This document shows positions 61,130-64,000 of a stretch of 64,000 nucleotides of DNA, one piece after another. The stretch covers positions 152,001 through 216,000 of the forward strand of contig JAUIRK010000953.1 in assembly GCA_030549495.1 (NCBI GenBank). The letters run 5' to 3'. The notes under the pieces are model-generated. The model had not been told where the DNA came from and did no database searches. It worked only from the letters and a program-made list of their open reading frames with translations. Origin of the DNA: Nectonema munidae. Lineage: Eukaryota; Nematomorpha; Nectonematoida; Nectonematidae. How positions within the stretch are numbered: position 1 is the stretch's first letter; the number at the start of each line of letters is the position of its first letter. A program made the translations under genes and the position numbers.

Positions 61130-62040
61130 AAATATATTAATATTGCCTTGAAGCCGAATTTTCCAAAGCTGAATTGTCTTGAGGCCAAATTGTCGAAATG
61201 CCGAATTGTCTTGAGGCCAAATTGTCGAAATGCCGAATTGTCTTGAGGCCGAATTATTGAAGGGCCAAATTGTCTTGAGGCGGAATTATTGAAGGGCCAA
61301 ATTGTCTTGAGGCCGAATTATTGAAGGGCCAAATTGTCTTGAAGCGGAATTATTGAAGGGCCAAATTGCCTTGAGGCGGAATTATTAAAGGGCCAAATTG
61401 TCTTGAGGCGGAATTATTAAAGGGCCAAATTGTCTTGAGGCGGAATTATTAAAGGGCCAAATTGTCTTGAGGCGGAATTATTAAAGGGCCAAATTGTCTT
61501 GAGGCGGAATTATTAAAGGGCCAAATTGTCTTGAGGCGGAATTATTGAAGGGCCAAATTGTCTTGAGGCGGAATTATTGAAGGGCTAAATTGTCTTGAGG
61601 CGGAATTATTGAAGGGCCAAATTGTCTTGAGGCGGAATTATTGAAGGGCCAAATTGTCTTGAGGCGGAATTATTGAAGGGCCAAATTGTCTTGAGGCGGA
61701 ATTATTGAAGGGCCAAATTGTCTTGAGGCGGAATTATTGAAGGGCCAAATTGTCTTGAGGCGGAATTATTGAAGGGCCAAATTGTCTTGAGGCGGAATTA
61801 TTGAAGGGCCAAATTGTCTTGAGGCGGAATTATTGAAGGGCCAAATTGTCTTGAGGCGGAATTATTGAAGGGCCAAATTGTCTTGAGGCGGAATTATTGA
61901 AGGGCCAAATTGTCTTGAGGCGGAATTATTGAAGGGCCAAATTGTCTTGAGGCTGAATTATTTAAGGGCCAAATTGTCCTAAGGCCGAATTATTCAAGGT
62001 ACAAATTGTCTTGAGGCTGAATTATTGAAGGGCCAAATTT
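61130..62040 (+). repeat. 32-bp minisatellite, about 28 copies
   Basis: Monomer AAATTGTCTTGAGGCG plus GAATTATTGAAGGGCC. The central array (61290-61950) is nearly uniform, with a block of TTAAAG variants at 61381-61520 and diverged units at both edges. The two 16-bp halves align with one another, so the unit is a dimer. It is not coding: the frame hits TGA. Confidence 0.95.
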
Positions 62041-62449
62041 TCCCTGAACCAAATTCTAATATGAAATGATTTTAAAGAAAAAATATATTTTCTTAATTAT
62101 TTTGCATGATTTTAAGCTTTTTTTTAAATTTTGAATAAAAGGATTCTTAGTTGTTTTAAAAACGTGATGAAATCTCTCATATATTTGAGATGATTTGTGA
62201 AAAATTTTTAAGATGAGCGAGGGTCGCAAAGAATTCAATACGCCTAAATTATCAAAAATAAAACTAAATCTCAAAAGTTTCTGAAATCTTGAAGTTATAA
62301 AAGAGTCCAATGTAATTCAATGATTTTAACTATTTTTATAAAAAAATAATTGTTTTTACTTAGTTTAAGTTTAAGAACCGAAATAAGCTTAAATCTCAAA
62401 AATTTTAGAAATATAATTTTTTTAACAAACTAAAAGTAATGTGATACTC
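62041..62449. other. AT-rich spacer
   Basis: No supported feature. Confidence 0.4.
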
Positions 62450-63065
62450 AACCGCCTTGCGCCCCCTGTTTAACGCCCGCCCTACGCTTTTTTTCCTCCC
62501 AATGAAATTTGCGTTTTCTCCTGTTTTAACGACACACGTCTAACGCGACCTACGACCATGTTTTTGAATGAATTTATCTCTAAGTCTGTTTAAGCGACTT
62601 TTTGTTGAATATTATAACTTATTTTTCACAAATGTTTTTATTTGTTATGCACGTTGTAATGAACGTTGTTCTTATAATTTCTCTCATTATCTTTTTCATA
62701 CCAGCACAGAGCTAGTATGTTCTATATAGTGTACACTGTACTGTACATACACTAATAGCGACGCTCAAAAATAAAAGTGTACCTCACAGCGGGCTAGTTA
62801 TTGTTCTATACACATGATATTGATAAACATTGTGATAAATCATTCCAATGATGTGTAGTGTTCATCTCATTACAAGAGTATGAAATAAATCTTAGTAAAC
62901 CTTGCGCCCCCTGTATTAAGCGACCCATTGTATAGCGACCTAGTTTTTCCTCACGACGAAAATTGAACGTTTTCACCCTGTATTTAGCGACACACTGTCT
63001 AACGCGACCTTCGACTATGTTTTGCACTAAAATTTATTTAAAAAATCTGTGTTAAACGACTATTT
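62450..63065 (+). repeat. Pair of ~150-bp direct repeats (pogo-type leader)
   Basis: CCTTGCGCCCCCTGT, TTTTAACGACACACGTCTAA and GCGACCTACGACCATG at 62453-62605 recur as CCTTGCGCCCCCTGT, TTTAGCGACACACTGTCTAA and GCGACCTTCGACTATG at 62899-63065. The GCGACC-rich wording resembles the terminal regions of Tigger elements, and it directly precedes the pogo gene at 63390. It may be that element's 5' end, partly duplicated. Confidence 0.65.
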
Positions 63066-63389
63066 TGCAGACAGTTACATTTAAACACACTTGAAAAAAT
63101 GTGCAATGTTGCACAGTAAGACAGTAAACCTGAATTTCTTTGTGCACATCTATGTCGTACAGCAATACTTTGAACACAATCAATATGACATGGATGAAAT
63201 CAGCCTTATGATGAATAAAAGCTAAAAGTTTTCCTTGTTGATTTCTCATTATCAGCCATTTTTCTATCTTTGTTCTTGTTGTTTTTTACGTAAGTTTATT
63301 GGTTACAAATTTCAATATAATTGTTAGATCATGTTTACATAGTAGGTAATATGTCGAAAAAAGAACATCACCGCTCTTTAACAAAAGTA

Positions 63390-64000
63390 CGATGTAATTA
63401 AACTTTATTTTATTAGTGGCAGAGCAGTATATAAAATAGCTACTGAGATGGGTGTAGGTAAAACTCAAATCCAAATTCAAAAGAAAAACTATCTCACAGG
63501 TAATGAAGAGTAAACACCTAACATACAGGGGTTTATTGCGCTTTGGCTAGGCCTTCCAGTCAGTGGACCAATTCTCAAAACTAAAGCTTTGCTGAAGAAC
63601 TTGGAAAATTGAATTTTAAAACTTCAAATGGTTGGCTGGGGAGCTTTTTGGTAGAAGAGTTGTTTTTGGTAACGACAGGCGAAAGAGCTATTTTGCCAAT
63701 CAACCGTTGAAGAATGGAAATTGAAACTTGAGAAATTTGTGAATGCTATAAGTAGAAATACATTTTTAATTTAGACAAACTGGGCTTTTTTCAAAGACAC
63801 AACAAAAAATTTTATTTGAAAGGTAAAAAAGTTTCGATTGTTGTTTGTAAAATTTGTGTAGTTTTTATGTGAAGGATGTCCATGTGGAAAACGATTAAAG
63901 GGAAGAATAACAATAGCACGTTGTGCCAGTATAACTGGAGAAAAATAAAACCTTTAGTGATTGCAAAAATCAAAGTTTCCTTGATGTTTTTCAAAAGTGA
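63390..64000 (+). pseudogene. Tigger/pogo transposase, decayed, runs off the window
   Basis: Plus-strand frames give YKIATEMGVGKTQIQ-like DNA-binding text with a short deletion, then LARPSSQWTNS (usually PVSGP), SFAEELGKLNFKTSNGWLGS, FNLDKLGFFQRHNKKFYLKG (the DETGLFF block, first catalytic Asp kept, Glu lost) and STLCQYNWRKIKPLVIAKIK (the CxNxxGxxKLKPLVIGKS block). Stops and shifts show it is dead. The C-terminal half lies past 64000. It is distinct from the Tiggers at 24871 and 33047. Confidence 0.75.

Noticed and set aside
61130-62040. CRISPR array
   Set aside because: Units are contiguous without unique spacers, in a eukaryotic context with no cas genes. It is a minisatellite.

Overview
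This is a piece of an animal nuclear genome, most likely an arthropod. It is very AT-rich, with spliced genes bearing GTAAGT/TTTAG-type sites, tRNA-derived SINEs, non-LTR retrotransposons (LINEs) and many DNA transposons (piggyBac, hAT, pogo/Tigger). A parasitic copepod (sea-louse type) would fit the AT content and repeat load, but that is only an inference. I recognised no LTR retroelement, Polinton, CRISPR array, rRNA or stand-alone tRNA gene.

Three host genes are supported. (1) UPF1, the nonsense-mediated decay helicase, lies on the minus strand at 1-2765: 921 codons without an intron, with the C-terminus cut off by the window edge. (2) The histone variant H2A.Z lies on the plus strand in four coding exons from 15996 to 19469, with a 3 kb third intron largely filled by a mobile repeat. 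(3) A small muscle-type immunoglobulin (I-set) protein gene lies on the minus strand, with a probable non-coding first exon near 60366, a start-codon exon at 56265-56454, a 19-nt microexon at 48803-48821 and a terminal exon at 48445-48748. At least one exon of this gene is not found. A broken copy of an unrecognised protein-coding gene sits at 7570-7833.

Layout: 1-2.8 kb UPF1; 3.6-6.65 kb a broken LINE; 6.8-7.6 kb two TTAA-flanked MITEs and the pseudogene; 8.7-13.5 kb SINEs and a minus-strand LINE tail; 16-19.5 kb H2A.Z; 19.7-22.6 kb tandem repeats and a decayed piggyBac; 23.8-26.6 kb remnants of a ZBED5-like hAT and a Tigger; 28.7-30.6 kb a well-preserved piggyBac; 33-34.4 kb a second Tigger type; 37.2-38.6 kb a tandem-repeat-bearing element; 39-48 kb small hAT-type and TTAA-type MITEs and a deleted hAT element; 48.4-60.8 kb the Ig gene, whose intron holds SINEs, MITEs, an RTE-like LINE nested in another repeat and a hAT remnant; 61.1-62.04 kb a 32-bp minisatellite; 62.4-64 kb a third pogo/Tigger element running off the window.

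The most notable pattern is a recurring palindrome (AATGTTCC, short spacer, GGAACATT) at or near the ends of the piggyBac copies and inside the TTAA MITEs, which suggests a shared transposase-binding site. Others are SINEs with one body and different tRNA-like heads, inverted TTAACCCTATTAGTG termini on both sides of the last H2A.Z exon, and a minisatellite whose 32-bp unit is itself a doubled 16-mer.
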